From Sphingobium sp. 66-54 (GTDB lineage: Bacteria > Pseudomonadota > Alphaproteobacteria > Sphingomonadales > Sphingomonadaceae), in contig MKWI01000014.1 in NCBI GenBank assembly GCA_001899715.1, positions 62,001-126,000 on the forward strand: a DNA stretch of 64,000 nt, given 5' to 3'. The position numbers and the translations under genes are program-made. Positions within the stretch are counted from its first letter, which is position 1; each line of letters opens with the position of its first letter. The notes beneath the pieces are model-generated. The model made no database searches. It saw only the letters and a list, made by a program, of their open reading frames with translations, and was not told the origin of the DNA. Below are positions 17,983 to 26,498 of the stretch, piece by piece.

Positions 17983-19698
17983 TCACGCCAGCGCGGCGGA
18001 GATCGCCCTGAGCCAGACGGCAACCGCATGGGCGCCGGGATCCGGATAGCCCAGCACTCGGGCACCGACATAGGCGGACCGTCCGAGCCGGGGCGCCATC
18101 GCCTTGGTTGCCTCGGCCCCCTGCTCCGCCGCCATCACGGCCGCGCGCACGATCGCACGCGCATCGTCTCCCCGGCCGGCGGCTCGTTCGATGGCATCGG
18201 CGGCGGGCAGCAAGGCGTCGAGCATCGTGCGGTCGCCGGCCCTGGCGCCGCCCAGGGACTGCATTGCATCGCAGCCCGCGCGGAAGGCCGCGGCCCAGCC
18301 CGCCGAGCGGCCGGGATCCTCGGCCTCCGCGATGCGGGTCGCCAAGCGCAGCACGAAAACGGCGTAGAGCGGCCCGGACGTGCCGCCCAGCACGCGCCGC
18401 AGCATCGCCGAAATCGCATGCAGGGCTGCGGCGGGCCGATCCATGTCCAGACGTGGTATCAAATCCTCGATCGCGCGGGCACCTCGCGCCAGGCTGATGC
18501 CCAGATCGCCATCGCCCACGACCGCATCCAGCTCGGTCAGTTCCGGCTCAGCTTCCTTGAGCGCCGCAGAAGCCGCCGCGATCGCCTTGACGAATCGTGC
18601 CTTATCGTTCGGATCTCTCCAGCATGCGCCGAGCGCACTCGCTTCGACGATACCCTTCGATGGCGGCACTGCGCCAAGCGACGCGCCGGGTCTGGAGGGC
18701 GGCACCCAGGCAAGCGCGGCGCTGGGCGCGTGCAGCCGTTGGAGCCGCTGGTCGTCCAGCTTGAGCAGGGAAAGCGAAACGCCGGGCATTTCAAGGGCAG
18801 TCAGGAAACTGCCGACAAGCGCAGCTTCAGGACGAACTCCCGCGTCACGGAGCCGCTTGAGTGCATGGCGGGCGACAATACTTAACTCCTGAACGGCCGT
18901 GCCGCCAAGATTGTTGACGAGCAAGGCCACCCGATCAGCAGCGCCTATCCCGCTGCGCGAGATCAGCCGGTCCAGCAGTTGATCCAGCATCGCATCGGCC
19001 GGCTGAATGGGGCCGCGCCGCGCGCCGCTCTCGCCATGGATGCCCAATCCATATTCGACTTCATCCTCAGCCAGCTCGAAACCGCGCTTGCCCGCCGCCG
19101 GCACGATGCAGGCGCCCAGGCCAAGCCCCATGCTGAACAGCCCCGCGCCGGCTGCCTCCGCTTCGGCCTTGACCTGCGCGAGCGCAAGGCCCGCTTCGGC
19201 CGCGGCCCCCGCGATCTTGTGGACCAGCACCGTGCCGGCAATGCCGCGCCGGCCGACCGCACCCCCGTCATCGTCCAGCGCGACATCGTCACGCACGACC
19301 ACCATCTCGACCGCGATCCCGTCGGCACGGGCGATCTCGGCGGCAAGCCCGAAGTTGAGCCGGTCGCCCGTATAGTTCTTGATGATGAGGAGAACGCCCG
19401 CCGGCCCCGCGACCGCGCGGATCGCCGAGAGCACCGCGTCCACGCCGGGCGATGTAAAGACGGCGCCGATCACGGCGGCCGTCAACATCCCCACTCCCAC
19501 ATAGCCGGCATGAGCCGGTTCGTGCCCGGCCCCGCCACCGGAGATGATCGCTACCTTGCCGCCCTCGGCCAGAGCGCGATAGTCGCGCCGCAGCACGACA
19601 TTTTCCCCTTCGATGCGCGTGAGCCGCTCATCGGCCAGCAGCAGCCCCTCGATCATATCCTCGACGACCAGAAGCGGATTGTTGACGAGCTTCTTCAT
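17983..19698 (-). CDS. Dihydroxyacetone kinase-type protein, fused DhaK-DhaL
   Basis: A 571-residue ATP-dependent kinase. The N-terminal ~330 residues are DhaK: S-G-G-G-A-G-H-E-P-A-H-A-G-Y-V-G near residue 49, and G-L-G-I-H-G-E-S-G near residue 215 with the His that binds the substrate carbonyl covalently. The C-terminal ~190 residues are DhaL, with the Mg-ATP loop G-D-G-D-L-G. This single-chain form uses ATP rather than the PTS. Members phosphorylate dihydroxyacetone, glyceraldehyde or erythrulose. ATG 19698 follows AAAGGAAG. It is the last gene of the Rieske oxygenase operon, which suggests that the pathway releases a triose or tetrulose. Confidence 0.85.
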   Translation of the reverse strand: MKKLVNNPLLVVEDMIEGLLLADERLTRIEGENVVLRRDYRALAEGGKVAIISGGGAGHEPAHAGYVGVGMLTAAVIGAVFTSPGVDAVLSAIRAVAGPAGVLLIIKNYTGDRLNFGLAAEIARADGIAVEMVVVRDDVALDDDGGAVGRRGIAGTVLVHKIAGAAAEAGLALAQVKAEAEAAGAGLFSMGLGLGACIVPAAGKRGFELAEDEVEYGLGIHGESGARRGPIQPADAMLDQLLDRLISRSGIGAADRVALLVNNLGGTAVQELSIVARHALKRLRDAGVRPEAALVGSFLTALEMPGVSLSLLKLDDQRLQRLHAPSAALAWVPPSRPGASLGAVPPSKGIVEASALGACWRDPNDKARFVKAIAAASAALKEAEPELTELDAVVGDGDLGISLARGARAIEDLIPRLDMDRPAAALHAISAMLRRVLGGTSGPLYAVFVLRLATRIAEAEDPGRSAGWAAAFRAGCDAMQSLGGARAGDRTMLDALLPAADAIERAAGRGDDARAIVRAAVMAAEQGAEATKAMAPRLGRSAYVGARVLGYPDPGAHAVAVWLRAISAALA

Positions 19699-19808
19699 GG
19701 GTCTTCCTTTCGTCAGCCTGGGGTGTCTCGCCACATATGGCTCGCGCGGGCGAAGGTGCCGAACCGCCTTCTTTCGAGACCGGCCGGGAGCGGCGCCGCC
19801 ATATGGCC

Positions 19809-20747
19809 CTACCCTGGCCCGCGGCTCTCGATAATCCGCACCAGATCGGACAGCGTATCGCACACCGGCGTCGGCACGCCCCATCGCGCACCCTCCCGAC
19901 CGATCGCCCCGTTGATCGTCTCTATCTCGGTCGTCCGCCCGTGCCTGCGGTCTTGCAGCATCGAGGCCTCATGGTGGGCATGCTCGCGCAGCGCGGCGTC
20001 AATAGTCGAGCGGATACGTGCCCCGTCCAGCCGGATATCCCGCGCCGCCGCAACAGCAACGGCTTCGTCCACGACCCGGAATGCGATGCGCCGCCCGGGT
20101 TCATTGTCCATGCCGGCATTGGGTACTTCGCAGATCATCGCCATTGCGTTGAGCGCCGCGTTGAAAGCGACCTTTTCCCAGACGGCTGCGTTGACATCAT
20201 CGGCGACACGAGCGCCGAAACCGGCGCGCTGGAGCAGATCGGCGGCCGCCGGTGCATGATCGCGCCCGCCCGGCGCGAAACCGCCCAGTTCGACGAAACC
20301 GAAGCCATGGGTCGTGACCGACGCGGCACCGGAAAGATCAGCCGGCACATGCGCCGTCCCGATGAGCACGCGGTCCGCGCCAAAGCTCGCGGCGAGCAAC
20401 TCGGCATTGCCGATGCCATTCTGCAAGGTGAGTGCAACCGGCGCCGCGCCGGCAAGATGAGCGACGGATCGGATCGCCGCCGCGCTATGCACGCCCTTGG
20501 TGAACAGCAACAGCAAGTCGACGGGCGGCGTCGCCTTCGCGGCTGTGGCAACAGCGACACGGACCGGCCGTGCGCCGCCATCATCGGTCAGCATGATGCC
20601 GTCACGGGCGATCGCGGCCAGCCTCACCTCGTCCACATCGACCAGCGTAACAAGGCTGCCCTGTTCGGCGAGCCGGGCCGCGAACAGACATCCCATCGCG
20701 CCGGCCCCGATAATTGTGACGTGCGGTTGCAGAGAGCCAAGTGCCAT
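19809..20747 (-). CDS. Ketopantoate reductase (PanE/ApbA) family protein
   Basis: A 312-residue NADPH-dependent reductase. The Rossmann loop I-I-G-A-G-A-M-G-C is near residue 11, followed by the N-terminal domain motif T-L-Q-N-G-I-G-N and a lysine in W-E-K-V-A-F-N-A-A-L-N. True ketopantoate reductases make pantoate, but many paralogs in catabolic operons act on other 2-oxoacids. AGGAGG precedes ATG 20747, 8 nt after the Rieske beta-subunit stop, so it is co-transcribed with the oxygenase genes. That context argues for a pathway enzyme rather than pantothenate synthesis. Confidence 0.8.
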   Translation of the reverse strand: MALGSLQPHVTIIGAGAMGCLFAARLAEQGSLVTLVDVDEVRLAAIARDGIMLTDDGGARPVRVAVATAAKATPPVDLLLLFTKGVHSAAAIRSVAHLAGAAPVALTLQNGIGNAELLAASFGADRVLIGTAHVPADLSGAASVTTHGFGFVELGGFAPGGRDHAPAAADLLQRAGFGARVADDVNAAVWEKVAFNAALNAMAMICEVPNAGMDNEPGRRIAFRVVDEAVAVAAARDIRLDGARIRSTIDAALREHAHHEASMLQDRRHGRTTEIETINGAIGREGARWGVPTPVCDTLSDLVRIIESRGPG

Positions 20748-20755
20748 CGTGCCTC

Positions 20756-21253
20756 CTAGATCCCGTAAACGTCGAGCATGGTCGGCACGACATCGTTCAT
20801 CAGCCTGATGACCTTGCGGGCAATCTTCCACTCCCCGTCGATCAGACGCAGGTCGTGCTCATAGCGGCCGAAATAAGCGTGCGTGCGGTTGATCCGCACA
20901 TGCTGCACATTGACGATGAACGAGGAATCCAGGCGAATGGTCGCATCGTCCACCTGCTCGCTCAGCACATTGCCGATCATGTGGGCGACACGGGGCATCT
21001 CGTTCGACGCAACGGAAAAGCCGGAGCGGATGCGCTTGACGCGATCCTCAAGATTGCGCCGCCCCCGATAATAGATCAGCGACAACTCGCTATCGGGGTC
21101 CTCCGTCTGGGTGCCATCATCCCGCCACGCCGGCATCCAGAACACGCAATCGTTGGTGTAGAGGGCGAGCCAGGGATCGAAATCCAGGCGATCCAGCAGC
21201 AACGCCTCCCGATAGAGAAAGGCGGCCGCCTCGGTGGGGCCCAGCGCCGTCAT
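20756..21253 (-). CDS. Aromatic-ring-hydroxylating dioxygenase beta subunit
   Basis: A 165-residue protein with the SnoaL/NTF2-like fold of ring-hydroxylating oxygenase small subunits. Visible features are F-L-Y-R-E-A-L-L-L-D near the start, W-L-A-L-Y-T-N-D-C-V-F-W-M-P, and a conserved C-terminal G-E-W-K-I-A-R-K-V-I. The subunit supports the alpha3beta3 hexamer and has no metal centre. ATG 21253 overlaps the alpha-subunit stop by 4 nt and is preferred over an upstream start at 21283. Confidence 0.9.
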   Translation of the reverse strand: MTALGPTEAAAFLYREALLLDRLDFDPWLALYTNDCVFWMPAWRDDGTQTEDPDSELSLIYYRGRRNLEDRVKRIRSGFSVASNEMPRVAHMIGNVLSEQVDDATIRLDSSFIVNVQHVRINRTHAYFGRYEHDLRLIDGEWKIARKVIRLMNDVVPTMLDVYGI

Positions 21254-22593
21254 GCCAGCACCTCCGCCATTCGGGTAGCCCACGCGCGGTAATAGCCTGC
21301 GAACAGGCTTTCATCGCAGAGCTGCGCATCAGCGACGACACTGCGCACGGGCTTGAGGTCGATCATGTCGGCATAGCTGTTGCCGCCCTCGACCGAAGCC
21401 ATCAGGCCACGCGCATGGCCTTGCAGCCAGGGCCGCTCCTGCTCCGCCATGCCGAGCTGCGCTTCTTCGTAGCATACCGTGTCGTCCGGCGTCGCCATCC
21501 CGGTCGGATTGAAGAAATCCTCATACTGGCGGATGCGGAACGTCCGCGCCTCGGCGCTCTCATTTCTGGGGGCGATGCACCAGGTCTGCATTTCCGTTAG
21601 ATCAGGCGCGAGCGGCCGGATAACCCGCAACTGGCTCGACGCGTTTTCTGCGATCTGCATGTTCGGAAAAACCGTCAGGTTGCGCATGTTGAACATCCAG
21701 TTGCGCCTGGCTTCGCCGAACGCACGCGCGAGTTGCTCGGCGCGCTCGAAATCCGCGTTGGCGGACGATACCGGCATCACGCCCCAGTTGAGCACATGGC
21801 CATGATCGAAAGTCATGGTCCCGCCACTGACGCCTTGCGCCGTCTCTTGCCAGAAGTCGGCGGCGCCGATGGAGGACCGCACGACCTCCCGCGTCTCCTC
21901 GCTCGCGCGCTGTTCGAGAATGCGGATGTAGCTCGGATGCGTGGACGTGAAATGATACTGGTCCGCGCAGTTTTCGAGCTGCATCTTCCAGTTCGCCTCA
22001 TAGGTGAAGCAGACCCGGCCGGGGACCAGCTCCAGCCCATCCGGGCTCTTGTCGGCAAGCAGATCGAGCAGCTTGCGCGCTTCGCCGAGGTGGTCCTCCA
22101 GGCTCGGCACATCCGCATTCAGGCTGGCGAACAGGAAGCCACGATATTCGCCGAAGCGGGCGACAGCGGCGAGATCGTGATTCTCGGCGTCGAAAGCTTC
22201 GCTGTAGCAACCGCTTTTCTGCCATTTGATGTTGCGGTTTGCGCCGGCGCTGTCGAACGTCCAGCCGTGATAGGGACAGGTATGGCGGCGCGCATTGCCG
22301 CAAAGCTTGCGCACAAGGCGCACGCCCTTGTGCGGGCAGGCATTGACGAAACATTGCAGCGTGTTGTCGCCGTTGCGGCTGACGATGATGGGCACACGGC
22401 CGATGAAGCCGGTGAAATAATCATGGGGCCGTTCAGCCTGGGTCGAGAGGCCGACGAATACCCAGCCGCCTTCGAACACATGCTTCATTTCAAGCTCGAA
22501 CAAGGCGGGATCGCGGAACAAGGCGCGATTGACGCGGAAGACGCCGTCCATCGGGCGATCATCGACGAGGTCGCGCAATATGAATGGTTTCAT
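21250..22593 (-). CDS. Aromatic-ring-hydroxylating (Rieske) dioxygenase alpha subunit
   Basis: A 447-residue catalytic subunit. The Rieske [2Fe-2S] ligands are C86-x-H88 and C106-x2-H109 with the usual 17-residue gap. The mononuclear iron site is H214 and H219, with bridging D211, in E-N-C-A-D-Q-Y-H-F-T-S-T-H; a further Asp near residue 390 is probably the third ligand. The enzyme would add O2 to an aromatic ring or demethylate it, using electrons from a ferredoxin and reductase that are not encoded nearby. It is encoded directly upstream of its beta subunit, in the operon controlled from 23273-23301. The gap 22594-22783 holds nothing I recognise. Confidence 0.92.
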   Translation of the reverse strand: MKPFILRDLVDDRPMDGVFRVNRALFRDPALFELEMKHVFEGGWVFVGLSTQAERPHDYFTGFIGRVPIIVSRNGDNTLQCFVNACPHKGVRLVRKLCGNARRHTCPYHGWTFDSAGANRNIKWQKSGCYSEAFDAENHDLAAVARFGEYRGFLFASLNADVPSLEDHLGEARKLLDLLADKSPDGLELVPGRVCFTYEANWKMQLENCADQYHFTSTHPSYIRILEQRASEETREVVRSSIGAADFWQETAQGVSGGTMTFDHGHVLNWGVMPVSSANADFERAEQLARAFGEARRNWMFNMRNLTVFPNMQIAENASSQLRVIRPLAPDLTEMQTWCIAPRNESAEARTFRIRQYEDFFNPTGMATPDDTVCYEEAQLGMAEQERPWLQGHARGLMASVEGGNSYADMIDLKPVRSVVADAQLCDESLFAGYYRAWATRMAEVLA

Positions 22594-22783
22594 AGGTCCT
22601 GCCTCACAACAAAAAGACGCAACGATCCGGGCGGCGATTGCCGCATCATTACCGTGGACGCGAACGTGGATCGCCGAGCGGCTCTATGCTTGATCCGAGC
22701 CTCGGAGATATTCATGGGCGGTCGGCACTTCAGACCCCGAGAGCGGTTCTTCACCCGGTGTCAGTCAGCGCCCGGCAACCTCG

Positions 22784-23092
22784 CTACATGCTGCTGTCGA
22801 CTGAATAGTGGATCAGCGTCGGTGCCACCTGCGCGAAGTTTTGCAAATCTCCGGCAACCGCCTGTCCTTCTGCCGAGCCCATCGCGGCGCCGACAGCGGC
22901 ACCATCGGCAAAATCCGCCTCGAACACGCAGAAATAGGGAGATTCGCCCCCACCTCCCTGCACGTCGAAGCTGTATCGCAGCGCCAGCAGACCGGGCAAC
23001 TTGCGGGCAAGCGGTATGTGAGTCGCAACATAATAGGCCTTGAAGGCGGCGGGGTCCGGTTGCGGCGGATAAAGTACGACGATTTTATGCAA
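22784..23092 (-). CDS. EthD-like small protein
   Basis: The product has about 102 residues if translated from TTG 23092, which has GGAGAGG upstream. The N-terminus K-I-V-V-L-Y-P-P-Q-P-D-P-A-A-F-K-A-Y-Y and the following H-I-P-L-A-R-K-L-P-G-L match the EthD/dimeric alpha-beta barrel family. An in-frame ATG at 23191 would add 33 residues that do not resemble the family. EthD was found with the ethyl tert-butyl ether degradation cytochrome P450, and relatives accompany many oxygenase operons, sometimes as decarboxylases or cyclases. It is the first gene of the Rieske operon. Confidence 0.75.
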   Translation of the reverse strand: MHKIVVLYPPQPDPAAFKAYYVATHIPLARKLPGLLALRYSFDVQGGGGESPYFCVFEADFADGAAVGAAMGSAEGQAVAGDLQNFAQVAPTLIHYSVDSSM

Positions 23093-23272
23093 GGTTATGT
23101 CCTCTCCAGTCCAGCTAATCACACTCGTGCATGGCAAACCGCGCATGACAGATCCGTTTGGCACCCGCGCATACCCGGCCCACCGACCCAAATGGTTTCC
23201 AGCGTTCGCACGCCGTCGGTACGGACCGACCGCATGAGCAAACTAGCCAGCCGCTCCGGTCGATCCATCTAA

Positions 23273-23301
23273 CATTTAACGTGATAAATATTATGGGGCA
23301 A
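23273..23301 (-). promoter_or_regulatory. Shared-type promoter with operator, facing the EthD-Rieske-DhaKL operon
   Basis: On the minus strand: -35 TTGCCC (23301-23296), 17 bp spacer, -10 TAAATG (23278-23273), with palindrome ATTTATC-AC-GTTAAAT at 23289-23274. This is the last copy of the module seen. No gene is supported in the flanking 23302-23575. Confidence 0.6.
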
Positions 23302-23575
23302 CAGCAATTATGCCGCGGCAGGCTTTCGCATAATCAAAGCTCCTTGCCACACCGGCGCTAGCGGGTGTCCGAAAGAGTCTTACTATCCTGAAAAATCATA
23401 GGATATTTTTGAACGACACATTGAAGCAGACGGTTCCATCTGCCGAACAGGCAGCAAAGCACAAGGCGCAACATTGCCGATATCGGACCATCACACATTC
23501 ACTTAGTTCACAGCGACGCTGGAACGGTAGGGTAAGTCGGCGACCCTCATACCGCGCGGCTAACCCCGCTCCCCT

Positions 23576-23917
23576 TCAGCCGCGCACCGCCTCCGCCAGC
23601 ACCAGCGCATGGTTGTGCTGCTCATCGCGCGCGCCATAAACCAGCGTTACCTTGTCCCTGGCCGCCATCTCGCGCAGCGTCTCGACACAGGGGTTGTCCT
23701 TCAGCTCGGCCTGGTAACGCTTGCGGAACTCAGCCCAGCGCGCGGGATCGTGGCCGAACCAGGTCCGCAGTTCTGGGCTCGGCGCGGCGTCCTTCATCCA
23801 CTCGGCGAGCGCAGCATCATATTTGCTGACGCCGCGCGGCCACAGCCGGTCGACGAGGATGCGCAAGCCATCATCGTCGGAGGCGGGCACGTAGATCCGC
23901 TTGAGTTGCAGGCTCAT
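23576..23917 (-). CDS. DUF488 family protein
   Basis: A 113-residue protein of the DUF488 (YeaO-like) family. The typical motifs are V-D-R-L-W-P-R-G-V-S-K near residue 22, W-F-G-H-D-P-A-R-W near residue 53, and V-T-L-V-Y-G-A-R-D-E-Q-H-N-H-A near the end. The biochemical role of this family is not settled. GAGGAGG precedes the ATG. It lies downstream of the thioredoxin-like gene on the same strand, 24 nt away, so the two are probably co-transcribed. Confidence 0.85.
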   Translation of the reverse strand: MSLQLKRIYVPASDDDGLRILVDRLWPRGVSKYDAALAEWMKDAAPSPELRTWFGHDPARWAEFRKRYQAELKDNPCVETLREMAARDKVTLVYGARDEQHNHALVLAEAVRG

Positions 23918-23941
23918 CGGTCCTCCTCCAGAATCGCAGGC

Positions 23942-24442
23942 TCACGCATGGCCGCTCGCTCCACCCTTGTCCCGCTCGGCGAGAAGCAGGGCGATGTCCG
24001 CGCCGAGCCGCATATCCGGTTCCACGCCGAAGCTGTGCTTGCGCACGAAACCCTCGGCGTCGATCAGGATCAGACTCGGCGTGCCCTGCATGCCATAAGC
24101 GGCCATGGTCCGTGGCAGCGGGCTGCCCTCCCCCGGCGCATCGACGCCGATCGGGAAGGTCAGGCGGAACTCGTGGATGAACACCTGCAAGGCTTCCGGC
24201 GTCATCACGTCATGATGCTCGAACACCGTGTGCAGGCCGATCACCGCAACCTGCGCGGGATCGAACAGCCGTGCGATCCGCTGCGCCTGCGGGATGCCCT
24301 CCTGCACACAACCGGGGCACAGCATCTGGAAAGCATGAAGCGCCACCACCCGGCCGCGCAGATCGGCCAGCGCCAGCGGCTTATCCGTATTGAACCAGCG
24401 CGTTGTCTGCCAATCAGGTGCGGGGGTGCGGGGTAGCGTCAT
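23942..24442 (-). CDS. Thioredoxin-fold redoxin (TlpA/AhpC-TSA-like)
   Basis: A 166-residue protein with a thioredoxin fold and a C-P-G-C active site near residue 42 in F-Q-M-L-C-P-G-C-V-Q-E-G. The cis-proline region G-T-P-S-L-I-L-I-D-A-E-G is near residue 127. There is no signal peptide, so it is probably cytoplasmic. ATG 24442 is supported by GGAGAG upstream; longer frames lack support. A thiol-disulfide or peroxide-handling role is likely. It precedes the DUF488 gene in a two-gene unit. Confidence 0.8.
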   Translation of the reverse strand: MTLPRTPAPDWQTTRWFNTDKPLALADLRGRVVALHAFQMLCPGCVQEGIPQAQRIARLFDPAQVAVIGLHTVFEHHDVMTPEALQVFIHEFRLTFPIGVDAPGEGSPLPRTMAAYGMQGTPSLILIDAEGFVRKHSFGVEPDMRLGADIALLLAERDKGGASGHA

Positions 24443-25004
24443 GCGTCTCTCCGGAGGTGATCGACAGGCGGACCATCGGTGCCGGGCCGATCTCGCTCGC
24501 CGCCGACACCCGGCGACCATAACCCCGCGCCGCTATGCTGCACAGGCCCGCTGTCTCCCATTGCTTTCGCTCGATCTCCCGCAGCACGGTGCGCATCGGC
24601 ACAGCCGGCATGCCCGAAGCCCCATGCTTCCTTTGCGCCAACCCCTGCGTGCGCCAGCTTCGTAACGCGCCGGGGCGGGTGCCACCACGCCACCACCCGG
24701 CTCGCCAACGAGAGGCGGGTGCCTCCTCTGGACGGCCAGAATGAGGCCCACCCATCCAAAACGCAAACTGTCAATATTGCACATTGACGGCAAGATTTTT
24801 CATGGATGGCGGTCATGGCGAGGCGACAGGTCATCCCTAATGTCTGAAGGGGCGCACGCCGCAAAGGCCCCATGTTTTAGCCCGTGCGACAAGCCACCCC
24901 GCGTCGCATATCACCGCCGCAGGCCAGCCGGGTTTCGCTTCGCTTCTCGCCCGAGCCGGGCTAGAACGGCGGCCTGTCCCCTCCGGTCCCATGAGAGAGC
25001 GCCG
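24443..25004. other. Intergenic region before glcD, no supported gene
   Basis: This 560-nt divergent gap separates the redoxin gene (minus strand) from glcD (plus strand). Several overlapping open frames of 60-145 codons exist on both strands, but none has family resemblance and they contradict each other. I saw no clear promoter motif, repeat or RNA gene. Confidence 0.5.
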
Positions 25005-26498
25005 TTGACCATCCGCATGCCGGAGCCCGATCCGTCCGTCCTGGCCCGCCGCGCGGAGATCGTGGCGGCGCTGCGGGGGATCGTGCCCGGCGAGGGCGTG
25101 GTCTCCGAACCGGCCTCGCTGCGCGCCTATGAGAGCGACGCGCTCACCGCTTACCGCCAGCCGCCGCTCGCCGTGGTGCTGCCCGAGACGGTGGAGCAGG
25201 TCTCCCGCATCCTCGGCTGGTGCCATGCGGAGGGGGTGCGCGTGGTCCCGCGCGGCGCGGGCACGTCGCTCTCCGGCGGGTCGCTGCCGCTGGCCGATGC
25301 GGTGGTCGTCTCGATGGGCAAGTTCAACCGCATCCTGCATGTCGATTATGACGAGCGGCTCGCCGTGGTACAGCCGGGCGTGGCCAATCTCGCTATCTCG
25401 CGCGCGGTGGAAGGGCGCGGCTTCTATTACGCGCCTGATCCCTCCAGCCAGATCGCCTGCTCGATCGGCGGCAATGTCGCGGAGAATGCCGGCGGCGTGC
25501 ATTGCCTCAAATATGGCCTCACCACCAATAATGTGCTCGGCGTCGAGATCGTCCTCGTCACCGGCGAGGTGCTGCGGCTGGGCGGGCGCACGCTGGAGCC
25601 GGCGGGGCTCGACCTGCTCGGCGTGGTCGTCGGCTCGGAAGGGCTGCTCGGCATCGTGACCGAGGTGACGGTGCGCCTGCTCCCCAAGCCGGAAACGGCC
25701 CGCGCGGCACTGATCGGCTTCCCCGGCGTCGAGGCGGCGGGGCAATGCGTGGCGGACGTGATCGCCGCTGGCATCATCCCCGCCGGCATGGAGATGATGG
25801 ACCGCCCCGCCATCCACGCCGCCGAGGCGTTCGTGCAGGTCGGCTATCCGCTCGACGTGGAGGCGCTGCTTATCGTGGAGATGGACGGCCCGGCAGCGGA
25901 GTGCGGCCATCTGCTCGATGAGATCACCGCCATCGCACGGGGCAACGGGGCCACCAGCCTGCGCCTTTCCACCGACGAGGCCGAGCGGCTCGCCTTCTGG
26001 GCGGGGCGCAAGGCCGCCTTCCCCGCCGTGGGCCGGCTGGCGCCCGACTATCTCTGCATGGACGGGACCATCCCACGCCGCCGCCTGCCGGAGGTGCTGC
26101 GCGGCATCAGCGCGCTGTCGGAAAAGCACGGCCTCGCCGTCGCCAACGTGTTCCATGCCGGCGACGGCAACCTGCACCCGCTCATCCTTTATGACGCGAA
26201 CCAGCCGGGCCAGCTCGACGCGGCAGAAGCATTCGGCGCGGACATATTGCGCCTGTGCGTGGCGGTCGGCGGCGTGCTGACCGGCGAACATGGCGTCGGC
26301 ATCGAAAAGCGCGACCTCATGCCGGCCATGTTCAACGCGGTGGACCTTGCTCATCAACAGGGCATCAAATGCGCCTTCGATGCCGATCTGCTGCTCAACC
26401 CCGGCAAGGTATTCCCAACGCTGCACCGCTGCGCCGAGCTGGGCCACATGCACGTCCACCACGGCCGCGTGCCCTTCCCGGAGCTGCCGCGCTTCTGA
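25005..26498 (+). CDS. glcD: Glycolate oxidase FAD-linked subunit GlcD
   Basis: A 497-residue flavoprotein from TTG 25005, which has GAGAG 6 nt upstream; ATG 25017 would give 493 residues. The PCMH FAD domain shows P-R-G-A-G-T-S-L-S-G-G near residue 79 and S-I-G-G-N-V-A-E-N-A-G-G-V. The C-terminal domain has H-A-G-D-G-N-L-H-P and G-E-H-G-V-G. GlcD with GlcE and GlcF oxidises glycolate (and D-lactate) to glyoxylate at the membrane. The three genes overlap by 1 nt each, forming a tight operon. Glyoxylate production connects it to the glycerate-pathway genes at the start of the window. Confidence 0.93.
   Translation: MTIRMPEPDPSVLARRAEIVAALRGIVPGEGVVSEPASLRAYESDALTAYRQPPLAVVLPETVEQVSRILGWCHAEGVRVVPRGAGTSLSGGSLPLADAVVVSMGKFNRILHVDYDERLAVVQPGVANLAISRAVEGRGFYYAPDPSSQIACSIGGNVAENAGGVHCLKYGLTTNNVLGVEIVLVTGEVLRLGGRTLEPAGLDLLGVVVGSEGLLGIVTEVTVRLLPKPETARAALIGFPGVEAAGQCVADVIAAGIIPAGMEMMDRPAIHAAEAFVQVGYPLDVEALLIVEMDGPAAECGHLLDEITAIARGNGATSLRLSTDEAERLAFWAGRKAAFPAVGRLAPDYLCMDGTIPRRRLPEVLRGISALSEKHGLAVANVFHAGDGNLHPLILYDANQPGQLDAAEAFGADILRLCVAVGGVLTGEHGVGIEKRDLMPAMFNAVDLAHQQGIKCAFDADLLLNPGKVFPTLHRCAELGHMHVHHGRVPFPELPRF

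Noticed and set aside
24439..24873. Small protein genes in the gap before glcD
   Set aside because: Overlapping frames on both strands are mutually exclusive, low-complexity, and lack clear ribosome sites or family motifs.
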